Assembly (NCBI GenBank): GCA_030762935.1
Contig: CM060898.1
Coordinates: forward strand, 95,462,781-95,526,780
Length of the DNA stretch: 64,000 nucleotides
Direction: 5' to 3'
From: Hymenopus coronatus
Taxonomy: Eukaryota > Arthropoda > Insecta > Mantodea > Hymenopodidae
The notes under the pieces are model-generated. The model did no database searches. It saw only the letters and a program-made list of their open reading frames with translations, and was not told where the DNA came from. Shown here piece by piece: positions 1 to 11,389 of the stretch. The position numbers and the translations under genes were made by a program. Every line of letters starts with the position of its first letter. Positions within the stretch are counted from its first letter, which is position 1.

Positions 1-155
1 TAAGCCGTAAGCGACTTTCTTTTTGGGTTGTTCTGCCCACACACGCATACACACAGACACACACATATATTGTAGTTTTGGATTCAGACGTTCTCAAACA
101 TGCATTTCCGGTGAAATCTCGGTATCGAATTTTGGGGTAGATTACAACTTTATAT
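1..155 (+). repeat. PER repeat, partial 3' portion
   Basis: This is the far end of a PER unit. It contains the cacacagacacac tract and the CCGGTGAAATCTCGG block seen in the other copies. It then jumps at about base 155 into the interior of a second unit, so the terminal hairpin is missing. Confidence 0.75.
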
Positions 156-930
156 AATCGAGATAAACATTAGCAGAAATTGTCTTAATTATTTACTTCC
201 TTGCAAGTAGAAGGAAAATAAATGAATACACTAGGCTAAAACGAATGTCAAATCTCTTAATAGCTGGTTGCCATGTGGTTGAAATCCGTTTCTATGCATT
301 GCCAGGAGTTTACAACTTTTAAATATTTTAAATCTGAAATAAATAACAAGGAATATCTCAGAAATGACAAATTCCACGAAAAATATGACAAATTGTGTGC
401 TTTAACGCGATCAACATTTTTTGTTTCTGCCTAATTCTTACGGTATACCAGTTACCCAAAATTCAGCAAAATTCATTCAGAATAAAGAGGTGTTTAGAGG
501 CCATTCCCAGAAAATTCAAAATATATATTTTATCTGCCATATAAATATCTTTAATATATGATATTTTAATCAAAATCGTTAGTGCAATTTTTGAGAAAAT
601 CAAAATTTTCGAAATTTTTCCATGTAAAGAGTAGTTTGGAGTGGGGAGATTTTCTTGAAAATTTTCGTGTCGCATCCTTGGAAGATACTAATCTTACATA
701 CCAAATTTGGTAGTTTACTGCCTTTTCGTTTTTGAGTTATGGCGCTGACAGACACATGGAGACACACACGGATCTTTTTCCTAAAATGTTTTTTTTTGTT
801 TTTTTTTTTGTTACAGGGGACTCCAGAACATGTATTTTCGATGAAATCTCAGCATTGAATTTTTGGGTGCATTACAACACCTTCTCTATACACTATGTGC
901 ATAGTACGTGTAGAGAAAGTAATAAAAACC
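156..930 (+). repeat. PER repeat, 5'-truncated copy
   Basis: The copy starts inside the unit at ATAATCGAGATAAACATTAG and runs through the usual landmarks: TTTTAATCAAAATCG, CCATGTAAAGAGTAG, CTTGGAAGATAC and the CA-rich tract. It ends at the CACTATGTGCATAG hairpin and AGAGAAAGTAA. The first roughly 100 bases of the unit are absent. Confidence 0.85.
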
Positions 931-1825
931 AGCACAATCTCTAACATCAATGCGACAATGACCCCTTGTCAGTCAATATTCTTCGCCGTGTGTTTCTTAA
1001 GGCTCGGTACCAGTATATTTGGCACTTAGAGGACATCTCTAGTAGCGAGGCAGGCATGCAGCATTGAAACGCGGGGCACGGGTCTGTGTGCTGTTTGCTT
1101 GCTGGGACCAACCCACCCCATGTGAGATCATGGGTAATCTTGTTGCGACCTTTGTCGCTAGTGGGGAGTAACCCTCAGAGCGAGCGAGTAAATACTTGCC
1201 ACAAGGGGAAGTGAGAATTAGCCCGGAGCCCTCCGTGTTGTAACATCATGCAAATTGCAACTCACTGTCTTCTTCATTATCATTCTCACTTCTTTTTCTT
1301 TGCTGTATATTTCCATTTCGAATCGGCTCGTTTGAAGGGTGAAATTACCACATGATGAAAAGGAAATAAAAAAGAGTAGGAAATCCCATTTTTTTTCTTG
1401 CTGACGAATGATGTTGCCGAGAAATAAGGACTAAAAACAGGCACCAGTTACAAAGAGAATCCGCCAAGCTCTGAGCGCAGATAAAGAAAAGATGGATTAC
1501 AGGAAAAATTCCGGAGCCCATCAGGGAAAATGAAAGACTTTCCAGTACTAAAGCTTTTTTATTTCCCCTTTTCTTTTCAGTATTTTCCCCTTGACGTATT
1601 TATGATATCCATGATAACATAGTCTACTAGAGTTTCATTTGCTTCACAGAGCTTTTGAAACTTTTATTTCTACCTTGCTCGGTTAAGATAGATGGAAATG
1701 TATGGAAGCACTTGCTATTTCATACATAAATGCACTGTGTACATGTAAAATAGGTTATGCATTAGCTACAAATTTAAAGGATATATGCTGAACTATGAAG
1801 CAGTATAGTATGTATTGGTTATTTT
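931..1825. other. unassigned spacer, partly GC-richer
   Basis: No PER similarity and no convincing coding region. About 1010-1250 is clearly more GC-rich than its surroundings and could be a decayed mobile element; I cannot name it. The rest is AT-rich. Confidence 0.4.
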
Positions 1826-2638
1826 AAAAAAAGATCTGATGTGTACCATTCACATAACTTTCTCTACATTTCTCCAACAAATTATTGCTAAAAATATTAT
1901 TCTTCTATCTATGTCATGCTAATGGTCTTATTACTTGTTTCCTTGTCAGTAGAAAAGAAATAAGGGAATACACTAGGCGGCTAAAGTGGTAGTCGAAAGT
2001 GGTTGCTATGTGACTGAAGTTCCTTTGTTTGTATGGACAGGAGTTGACAAATTTCTGTACGAGAAAAGTTAAGTATTTTATAGCAGAAGCCAATAATAAT
2101 GAATATCTCAAAGCAACTCCACGAAAAAAATGTATATAACATAAATTAAGTGTTTTAAGAAGCTCTAATTTTCGATCAAAGAAGCTTTTGTCTATCTCTT
2201 ACGGTTTAACAGTTATGATAAATTCCGCTAAGTTTATCGAGTGCTATTCCCAGAAAATTCAAGATATATATTTTATTTGTCATGTAAATATCTTTAATAT
2301 ACGACATTCTAACCAAATCGTTATAGCCATTTTTGAGAAAATCAAAATTTTCGACAATGTTTCCATGTAAAGGGTAGTTGGGGATGAGGGGGATTTTCTT
2401 GAAAATCTTCGTGTCGCATCCTTAGAAGATTCCAAAATTAAATACTAAGTTTGGTATTTAACGGTCTTTTCGTTTTTGAGCTATGCTCCCCACAGACACA
2501 ATACGGACATTTGTCTAATTTTTTTTATTCAGGGGGTGTCAAAACAAGTATTTGCGATGAATATCGAATTCTTGGGCACGATACAATACCTTCTCTATAC
2601 ACTATGTACGTAGTAGATACGTGCAGAGAAAGTAAAAA
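1826..2638 (+). repeat. PER repeat, near full length
   Basis: Starts with the A-run and ATCTGATGTG, then CATAACTTTCTCTACAT. It ends with CACTATGTACGTAG and AGAGAAAGTAAAAA. The CA tract is reduced compared with other copies. Confidence 0.88.
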
Positions 2639-2739
2639 ACAGCCCAATTGCGATTAATGGAATACTTAATATTTTCTTAACCCGAAAGGGGAAAATGGCC
2701 GTTGTTAGTTCTATTCAAACCATTTTATTGAATTTATTT

Positions 2740-2935
2740 TGTTTAAACTATTAGCTCCTTTAACCTGATGAACGAATGACATGGATGAAATGGTGATCAA
2801 ATGAATCCATAGAGATTAAAACTATCCCTCGTTCGTCCTCTCAGGATTAGGGAAGCCCCGGAGAATAACGCGTATGTGTAACCTAACCTATTCGGATTCA
2901 AACTCCGAACCTTTTAAAGTGATGGATCTTTGAAA
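2740..2935 (-). repeat. SINE-like element S5, degraded copy
   Basis: Resembles the block at 35468-35712: shared TTTAACCTG start, a GAATGA/ATGGATGAA stretch, and CTCAGGATTAGGGAA versus CTTAGGATAAGGGAA, then TTCGGATTCAAACTCCGAA. The last part looks like an RNA polymerase III B box on the minus strand, which suggests tRNA ancestry. Assignment rests on this two-copy comparison. Confidence 0.45.
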
Positions 2936-2954
2936 TTTGACCAAAAACTGTGAA

Positions 2955-3833
2955 TAAAGTACGATGAGTTCCATTTACATAATTGTCTCTAGCTGTTCCA
3001 TATCCAAAATATTCTTACAAAAATTATTTTTTATATACATCATTTTAATGGATATAAACATTAGCAGAATTAGTATTATTTCTTGCTTCCTAAATTTAAG
3101 GGAAATAAGAAGATATATTAGGCTAACGAGATAGTCAAATCTTTTAAAAGTTGGTCGCTATGTGAAACAATTGAGGTTTGATTCGCTTTGCATGGTCCCG
3201 TTTGAGAAACACAGTTTAAAGCTGAAATCAATAACGAGAAATATCTCAAAAACAGCTAACTCTACAAGAAAAACGAATATTACATAAATTGTGTGTTTTA
3301 ACGAGATGTACATTTATGTGTAGTAAGTTTTTTTCTATTTCTTAGGATTTAACCATAATCAAAAATTTTCAAAATTCATTCAGAATAAAGAGGTCTTCAG
3401 AGGCTATTCCCAGGAAATTCAAAATATACATTTTATTTTTGATGTGAATGTCTTTACTATACAGCATTTAATTGAAAATTGTTATGGCCGTTTGTGAGAA
3501 AAATAAAATGTTCAAAATCTTTTTACCATGTAAAGGGTGGTTTGTGGTGAGGGGATTTTGTTGCTGTTGAAAATCTTGGTATAGTATCCTTGGAAGATAA
3601 TAAATATAAATACCAAGTTTGGTTTTTAACGGTATTTTAGTTTTTGAGCTATGCTGTCCACAAACACACATGCATACATACGGACTTGTTTTCTAAAAAT
3701 ATTTTTTCGGACTCTGGGGCCTCAAAACATATATTTCCGGTGAAACCTCGACATCGAATTTTTGGGTGGAATAACATACCTTCTCTAACTATTATATACA
3801 TTATATGTGCATGCGTGCTAGAGAAAGTAATTA
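2955..3833 (+). repeat. PER repeat, full length
   Basis: A diverged start (GATGAGTTCCATTTACAT) is followed by all interior landmarks. The end is a modified hairpin (TTATATGTGCATGCG) and AGAGAAAGTAA. The pyrimidine-rich part near 3540-3570 carries a short TTGCTGTTG insertion. Confidence 0.85.
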
Positions 3834-4252
3834 AAATGAGCTTTTATAATAAAATAATAGGAACTCTAAACTAAAAAAATGTATCCTTTTTCCCTCATTT
3901 CACAATTTAAATAAATCAATTAACTAAAACAATAAATGAGCAGTCTCAATTATATTAACACGTCCAGACTTGAACCTTGTTCCTAGCAAACTTTTGTCCA
4001 GCACGTTTCCATCCTCAAAGTGGTCCACATGATGCACTTTTTACCAATTTGCTTCAAAAGTACATTAAAGAAAATGATCATATACTTTTTTTTTTTTTTG
4101 AATACCTATGTTCTTCAATTTTGAGAAATAAACTCTTCAATTCTGAAAAAAATCAATACCTTTGAGAGTACGAAAATAATATTTTTCTACAATTGTTAAC
4201 GCTAATATAAAAGTATATAATACAATGGATTTATGTGTAAATTTGTTAGCGG
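3834..4252. other. unassigned AT-rich spacer
   Basis: No repeat match within the window, no coding signal. Contains a T-run at about 4087. Confidence 0.4.
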
Positions 4253-4400
4253 TAAAACTTGCATTTTTACTTTCCCTAAACGTACTATGTCCATAGTGTA
4301 TATAGGAGGTATTGTGTTGCACCCAAGAATTCGATACAAAGATTTCACTTGAAATATATATTTTAGGAGCCCCTTTAGAAAAACGTCATGTGCATATGTA

Positions 4401-5680
4401 CTACTGTGTCAAGAAAGTTCCCGGAATTGGCCAATAAAACACAAAAAAAAAAAATGAATTATTCATTCAATTTTATTTTATCACCTTCAAAGTAGGCCCC
4501 TTCTGAAATTATACATTTAAGCCAACGAATAATCGAATCATCAAAACATTTCTTGTAGGCACTTTTAGGAATCGATGTCAATTGTCGCCGCGAATTTTCC
4601 TTTGTCTTCTATGAACTGAAAACGGGTGCCTTGAAGTGGCAACTTGAGTTTTGGAAAGAGAAAGAAATCAGCAGGAGCCAGATCACGTCAATACGGTGGT
4701 TGTTCGATGAAATTTGTTGAGTTTTTGACCAGAAATTCGTTCACAATAATACCCTTGTGAGTTGGTGCGTTATCGTGGTGCAAAATCCATGAGTTGTCGT
4801 TCCACAAATTTGGCCTTTTTCGCCGTATTTGTTCTCTCAAACGCCGCATAACGCTCAGATAATAGTCTTTATTTACCATCTGATCTTCTGGCTAGAACTC
4901 TGCATGCACGACACCGCGATAATCGAAAAAAACTGTCAACATGACCTTCAGTTTTGATCGAGTTTGACGTGCCCTTTTAGGTTTCGGTTCAGTTGGAAGG
5001 CGTCATTCGGAAGCTTGTTGACAGGTTTGAGTGTCAAACTCGTAAACCCACGTCTCATTACCAGTTACAATGCGTTTCATGAATGTGGAGTCGGAACTGG
5101 CTCGTTCTAGCATGTCTTCAGCAATCCTTACGCGATTGAGTTTTTGTAGAAAATTCAAGTCTTTCGGAACTAACCGAGCTACAACGCGTGTCATGCCCAA
5201 ACAATCGTTTAAAATTGTACGAATCGATTCGTGAGACACAGAAAGTTCACCGGCAATCTCTCTCAAACCTAAATGACGATTTTCAGACACAATTTTCTTC
5301 ACTTTAGCGATGTTCAGTTCAGTTGGATCCGTTGACGGCCGACCAGAGCGTCCACCACATCTCGACCACTTTTGAATGCACTGTACCATTCATATGCATG
5401 TGTTTTTGACAAAGTCGATTCACCGTAAGCCCTCTGTAACATTTTCAGCGATCGGCACAGGAAATATGATTTGCAATGCAAAATTTGAGACAGATTCTTT
5501 GTTCAATATTTGTATCCATCGTAAAATCGCAAATCACCTTTGAGATGAACTAACAAAATGGCGTACTGTAAACAAACTAGATGACAGATGATAATCAAAC
5601 TCTGCGTGGGTATAGAGGAAAGTTGTAGCAACTTAGCAACAACAATAATTTTGAATCCCCTTTTAAACAGGATGTTTAAA

Positions 5681-5684
<4 letters not shown>
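4401..5684 (-). mobile_element. mariner-type DD34D transposon, dead
   Basis: The insert lies inside a minus PER copy between two ATGTA strings, consistent with the TA target duplication of Tc1/mariner elements. Its left end (minus-strand 3' end) begins CTACTGTGTCAAGAAAG, which looks like a mariner terminal repeat. I see no matching inverted copy at the right end near 5680, so the 5' terminal repeat seems lost or strongly diverged. It encodes the disabled transposase described separately. Confidence 0.8.
4470..5519 (-). pseudogene. mariner transposase pseudogene (DD34D)
   Basis: Reading from ATG at 5519, the product is a mariner transposase: an N-terminal helix-turn-helix DNA-binding half (clear stretch SELNIAK-like to VSHESIRTIL, 5389-5200) and a catalytic half with HHDNAPTH (about 4750) and DLAPADF. 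The family cuts and pastes its own element through three metal-binding aspartates. Here the first aspartate is asparagine (GNETW, codon at 5057-5059); the second and third are present, 34 residues apart. There is a stop soon after MDTNIEQ..., a small deletion or frameshift at about 5385 before SGRPST, and further stops after QQASE, in the linker, and just before the third aspartate. It cannot make an active enzyme. The family assignment is secure; the subfamily is not. Confidence 0.9.

Positions 5685-5733
<49 letters not shown>
5685..5733 (+). repeat. (GT)n microsatellite
   Basis: About 24 uninterrupted GT units. It occupies the place of the usual GTGTGTGTG tract of a minus-orientation PER copy, so it is an expanded internal PER tract and not an independent locus. 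Confidence 0.97.
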
Positions 5734-5735
<2 letters not shown>

Positions 5736-5925
5736 GTCTGCCTTCTGTGGACAGCATAGCTCAAAAACGAAAAGTCCGTTAATTGCCAAACTTGGTGTTT
5801 AAGTTTAGCATCACCCAAAGATGTGACAGAAGATTTTCAATAAAATCCCCTACCCCAACTACCATTTTTAAAATGTTTGATTTTCTCAAAAGTGGCTCTA
5901 ACGATTTTGATTAAAATATCGTATG

Positions 5926-6325
5926 TTAACGAATAAGCATGTCTTCAGAGGCTATTCTCAGAAAATAGAAGATATACATCTTATTTGTCATAAATATAGA
6001 GATTTTAATCAAAATCGTTAGAGCCACTTTTGAGATGATGAACAATTTCGAAATTTTTTCCATGTAAAGTGCAGTTGGGGGTGGAGGATTTTCTTGAAAA
6101 TCTTCGTGTCGCATCCTTGAAAGATACCAAACTTAAATACCAAGTATGATATTTAACGGACTTTTCGTTAGAGCTATGCGCGCGCGCACACACACACACA
6201 CATACACTTTTCTGTAAATGCTTCTTTTTTTTAATTCAGGGGATCCCAAATTATATATTTCCGGTGAAATCTGGGTGTCAAATATTTGGGTGTGTTACAA
6301 TACCTTCTATATACACTATGTACAT
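5926..6325 (+). repeat. PER repeat, plus, 3' half, interrupted by a LINE
   Basis: Starts abruptly at AATAAGCATGTCTTCAGAGG and runs through the CA tract and CCGGTGAAATCTGGG to CACTATGTACAT at 6325, where the LINE begins. The missing last bases (CTTATAGAAAAAAGTAAAAA) are found at 13710-13735 beyond the LINE. About 5830-5925 and 6000-6100 form an inverted repeat with each other. Confidence 0.85.
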
Positions 6326-8903
6326 TTTATTTTCTTAGGGGGTGGCTAGGAATTTTTGTTTTGTTTTTTTATTTATTCATTTTGTTAATTACAAAAGGTA
6401 TAAGTTAGATTATAAATACAGTATATCAGTTCATAATTTTTTTTAAACTTAAGGACTCATTAATTTTATATATATAGTTATGAACTATGTTGTCTGTGCG
6501 TTTAAATTAAACACGCGCAGGAAGATGGGAACAAAATTGGAAGATGTAAGCGGTATAGAATGAGCAAAGCAAAAGCCGTTGCCGACTGCAGTGAAATACG
6601 CTTATGTTTTTGCAGATCTTCTCTTGCTGCTCTAAGAGACAACGTAAACCGTCGACGCTGGGATGCGTTTCAGACAGCATATAATGCTGAAAGCCAAGTG
6701 CGAGCCACACCTGTGCGAAGCGGTCTGTAGTACTTTGAGTCTCTAGTTATGGTAATGTACGAGCATAATCGTTTGGATTTTGCTAAGGAGCAAGACGGTG
6801 CAATTGCGAAACAACCCAGTACCAGATCTGTCGTGCTGTTGTGCAGGTAACAAAACGATGGCGTAGAGTATCTCGCTCACCGCAAATGTTGCATATTGGG
6901 GTCCTCACCATGCTGTATCGGAATTTTTTATCCTCTGTAGCCACAACATCATTGATGACCAAATATGCGCACTTAGTCCACTCCGTAGATATGTTATGCA
7001 AATGGATGTTCCGCCATATCCGACACCAGGGTCTGTTGGGCATCCTATTAACCACATGAATTGGTGCAAGCAGCCGCTGTAGGAAAAGCTTGTAGAGCTC
7101 AGTTGATAGTCCTCTAGGTTGCTGAGGTAGGTCATCGACATCAATGGCATCCAAAACATTGAATGCTCTCTTAAAACCCGCAGGAACAGCCCGAACTGGA
7201 GTTCCAAGAGAATTCTTGAAAGGTTCCCAAAAGGCTATCTTTTGTTCCTCTCCATATTCCCTAGTGGCAAGTATAATAGATTTTACAAGAAGCGCTTTAT
7301 TCTTAGGTCCCACTGCAATTAAACCTAAGCCTCCTTCGTTATGTTTTCGCCACAATTTAGCTACACGAAATGGTTGTGCTCTCCATTGATAGTATCCAAC
7401 AAGTCGCTCAATTCGGGAGACGTGTTTTTCAGAAGTGTTTTTCAGGTGCTTTGTTATGTTGCCAAAACAAACTGATTGATGTGCCACACTTTCTGTATAA
7501 GGTTCAAGTTCCGACCAAGATGTGCAGTGATATTCAGCCGAATCAAATTTATTTATTTTGTGATCCCATTATATCATCGACATAAACGGCTTGGAGAAGA
7601 TCATGACGAGAATATTGACACTATATTGTATCGGAATATCGAGAAATGTGTGATCAGTCGGCCACGATCCAAGAGGGAGCAGTTGCGACTTTGCGATGTT
7701 CATTTTAGCATTAGAAGCTGCCTCATAAAGTGTGATGTGGTATACACCAAGGGTAAAGCCTCACGCCTCCGGATGAGCAGTGTGACGTCATCAGCATAAG
7801 CTCTGGCACAAAATAGTCGAGCTGGATTGACAGTCCCAGTCAGCTTAGCCTGAAGAGAGTAAAGAAAGGGTTCTAAAGAAAGGGAGAAGAGAATCATTGA
7901 AAGTGGACAACCCTGGCGTACAGAGTTGGTAAGCTTTATAGGTTTACTGAAGTATCCGTTGACTTGAATCTTCGAAATCATCGCACTGTAGACGGTTCTG
8001 ATTGCATATATTAGCAACGGTGAAGTTTGAATTTCTGAAGCATTTTAAACAGATAAGCATGGCCAACTCTATCAAAGGCTTTATCAAAATCCAGGCTGAC
8101 CAACGCAGCTGCTTCCAACGGATTCCGTTCATAATGGAGAATCGTATCTCGGAGTACCAGAAGGTTGTCAATTGTGGTTCTGCCCGGGATACCACATGTT
8201 TGTCCGGAGGTTACGATTGTAGGTAGAATAAGCCTTAATCTGGATCAAAAGAACTTTCATCACAATTTTGCAGTCGGTGCTTAAAAGTGTTATGGGTCTA
8301 TGGGCCAGACACTCATTGGAGACCTTTTCTTTGGGATTAAAATGACTATGCCATCTGCGAATCCAGGACAACAGTTCGATCCAATAAGGATCATTCACCA
8401 ACTCTACAACTTCTGCTTTGATTACACTCCAAATGGTCTTGTAGAATGAATATGTCAGGCCGTCTTCTCCTGGGCAGGAATGGAGGCTAGCGGAATTAAT
8501 GGTGTGCAGTATCTCGGTGGCAGTATATCGCTGCTCCAAGGAACGCTGTTACTCGGCAGTTATACCGGTGTCAACATATTGGAAGAACTCCTCCATGGCG
8601 TCATTGCGTAGATCAGTGGTGTCAAACATGGTGCTACAAGACGAATGGATAGTCTATAGGATTTGAGGTACAGAGGTGACCTTGGCGCCTTCCGGTGTCA
8701 GAAGAGTATGGATGTAACGACCACTACCATCACACTTTTCCTTAATGGTATGAAACAAAGAAGCTTTCTCCTGTGCAACGACGGTGTCATGAGTTCGCGA
8801 ACGCGTCATAGTTCCCGCCAAAATATGTTGCAATATTTCCAAGAGCTCCCGCTTCACAGCTTGAAGGCGATGGGATACGTCCTGACCACTTTGTTGTCTA
8901 GAG

Positions 8904-11389
8904 CAGTGTTTCCCAAACTTTTGAAGTTCACGGCACCCTTGGGAATAACATTAAACACCAGGGGCACCCTTCCTTGAATTAAAAGAAAATTAAGCTTAAT
9001 ATATGAATTTATTGAAATATTATATAATAATAACGTACACCATAACATAATACAGTAAACTTTACTACAATCACTGAGTAAAAATACATCAATAAATTTT
9101 GTTCGATTAATGATTAATGTGAAACTTGTGATTGATGCTTAGATCACAGATATGTGATGTCGGGTCTTACAGTTGACAGTGAAACACGCAAATCATCCTC
9201 AAGGTTATTCAGTCTATTTCTTGCTTTGCATTTTATTGTCACCATAGCAGAGAAGGCTTGCTCGCATAGATAGGATGTTGAAAAGGGCAAAAGTGCGTTA
9301 ATTGCTTTCTTCATTAGGTTAGGGTACTCCTCTCTCTGTTGAAGCCAAAAACTAGCCACCGACGCCTCACTCTTGGTGAACTTACCTTTGAGTGTGGAAT
9401 CAGCGCAAAGATCAATTAATTCATCTCGTTCGCAAGCAGTGAAATCTATTTCCACTGCACTATCTACGAAATCAAATGGTGAGACAACCCAGTCGAGATT
9501 CGTAGTGGAAATAGTTGGAAAGTACGCATCTATTGCATCTTGCAATCTTGATAAGTGATCACAAATGCGGTCTTTCAGTTTACCCAGATCTTTATCTCCT
9601 GCCACATTAAGAAGAGATGGAAAGTTCGACAAATCTCCTTTTTGAACTGCAGACTTCCAAGAACTAAGTTTTCTCTTAAAACCTTTCATTTTATTGGTTG
9701 AGGAGATTATTGTTTCATGTCGACCCTGCATCGAAACATTCAGTTCATTGAGCTTATGAAAAATATCTGCCAATTACGATAGCTCAAAACACCAAGAATC
9801 ACTTAGTAAGAGCTCATGAAATGTGTCTTGATTTTCATTCTTAAAACAAGTTTTTAGCTGTTCTTTAAGTTCGAGAAACCGGTTCAATATACGACCCCGC
9901 GACAACCACCTTACTTCTGCGTGAAGTAACAAAGAGGTATGAGTTGCATCCGTTGCGCGACATAACTGTTCAAAAATTCTGCACTTTAAAGGTCGAGACT
10001 TCATATAGTTCACCATTTTCACAACTTGGTTAAACACTTCATCAAAATCTTCATTACACGCTTTCACGACTAATGCTTCTCTATGCAGAAAACAGTGAGT
10101 TATAATAATGGATGGATTTTCATTGAGAGCTCTGGCAGTAAAACTTTTAATTTTCCCAGACATAGATGGTGCACTATCTGTACATATACCACAACAATCT
10201 TTCCATGAAAGATCATGGTCATTGAGATAGGAATTAATAGAAACGAAAATATCACGGCCTGTGGTGGTAGTCTCCAGCGGTCTACAGAACAGAAACTGTT
10301 CACTAATATCTTTTTCATCAATACATCTGATAAAACCAAGGAGTTGCGGTTTGTCACCAATATCGAGACTCTCATCTAATTGCAAAGCAAATGGTCCATA
10401 AGTTTTTATTTTCTCCGTGACTTGTTCGTTGATATTGCATGACATTTCAGATATCCTGCGGCTGATTATGTTGTTGGACAGAGGAACTTTCGAAATTTGA
10501 TTAGCTGCTCCTTCGCCAAGTATTGTTGAAACTATAACTTGACATGCAGGATCAATGATTTCCTCTCCAAGAGTATGAGGTTTCTTTTTTTTAGCTATCA
10601 GTTGTACTACTTTAAATGAGGCTTCAAGAGCAGTAACACCTATGGTCATTCTCTCTACCATTCGCACAGCTGTTTTCTTCTCCCCTTCTAATACAGGTGA
10701 AAAATACATTACACTTTTCTGTGACACACTAGGATGCTTTGTTGTAAGATGCCGCTTCAGTTTGCTAGGTACCATGGCCTCGTTGCTAAGTGTTTTGCCA
10801 CAAACTAAACACACAGGGATAGGGTTTTTCTCGTTGTTATTCCACTTAAATCCATACGCTAAGTAACTGTCCTGGTATGTTCTTTTCTTTCGTTTGTCTT
10901 CTTTATGTAGTGAATTCGACGGTCCGGGAGAAACTGTAAGATTTAGCTTCTTAAAACAATCAGTAGGGGCCGACTGTTCACTTTCACTGTCCTGGCGTTT
11001 ACTTTTAACAATGAACTTATCCATAGCTAAACACTGTGAATCAACGCGAGGAAGACAACTTAAAGCGCCAAGCGGCGTACATTTTTATATATTCATCTGT
11101 CGAAGTCTCGGGAATGTTCGTGAGTAGTCTCGGGAATGTTCGGCAGGGTATAGCTGTAATGCCTTCGGTGGGATACTAGTATAACTGAATTATTGAAATG
11201 AATCGACCACTATCACCATCTGCCGTGCATGAGAGTAATTGATTTGACTTATTTTATTTCAAGACCTTACAAGACTTAAGGCTTCAGTAGAAGGTATTTT
11301 TTTGTTTGTTTATCTCAATATCTCGCGGCACCCCTTAGCCAATCATACGGCACCTTAGGGTGCCGGGACACACCGGCTGGGAACCGTTG
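8904..11389 (-). mobile_element. hAT-superfamily DNA transposon inserted in the LINE
   Basis: Flanked by an 8-bp duplication GTCTAGAG (8896-8903 and 11390-11397), the length expected for hAT elements. The ends are imperfect inverted repeats: CAGTGTTTCCCA at 8904 and, on the minus strand, CAACGGTTCCCA ending at 11389; both run on to a CGGCACCC block. A subterminal palindrome CGGCACCTTAGGGTGCCG lies at 11349-11366. LINE coding sequence continues on both sides, so the insertion came after the LINE. The 2.49-kb element has one transposase gene. Confidence 0.92.
9144..11024 (-). pseudogene. hAT transposase (BED-finger, ZBED5/SCAND3-like), one premature stop
   Basis: About 626 codons from ATG at 11024, a normal hAT transposase length. 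Residues 72-97 form a BED-type zinc finger (CLVC...HLTTKH) for binding the element ends. The RNase H-like core has LQLDES (Asp217) and CTDSAPSM (Asp283). RWLSRG at about 372-377 matches the conserved Trp region, and the C-terminal YLCEQAFSAM (Glu about 588) supplies the third catalytic residue and the dimerisation region. The only defect I see is a TAA codon at residue 417 (between FELS and LADIFHK, at about 9774-9776); the frame is otherwise open. The protein resembles the domesticated ZBED5/FAM200/SCAND3 type, but this copy sits between terminal repeats, so it is a transposon gene and not a domesticated one. It was probably active not long ago. Confidence 0.92.

Larger units (their letters stand above)
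4253..5925 (-). repeat. PER repeat, minus, split by a mariner element
   Basis: The minus-orientation PER start (TTTTTACTTTCCCTA, ACTATGTCCATAG, TATAGGAGGTATTGTGTTGCACCC) runs to about 4400. It resumes at the (GT)n tract at 5685 and continues to GATTAAAATATCGTATGTTAA. The PER segments are 4253-4400 and 5685-5925. At 5926 it meets a plus-orientation PER copy head-on, so the second half of this unit is missing. Confidence 0.85.

Noticed and set aside
9144..11024. Domesticated ZBED5-like host gene
   Set aside because: The frame lies between hAT terminal repeats with an 8-bp target duplication inside a LINE and has a stop codon, so it is a transposon gene.
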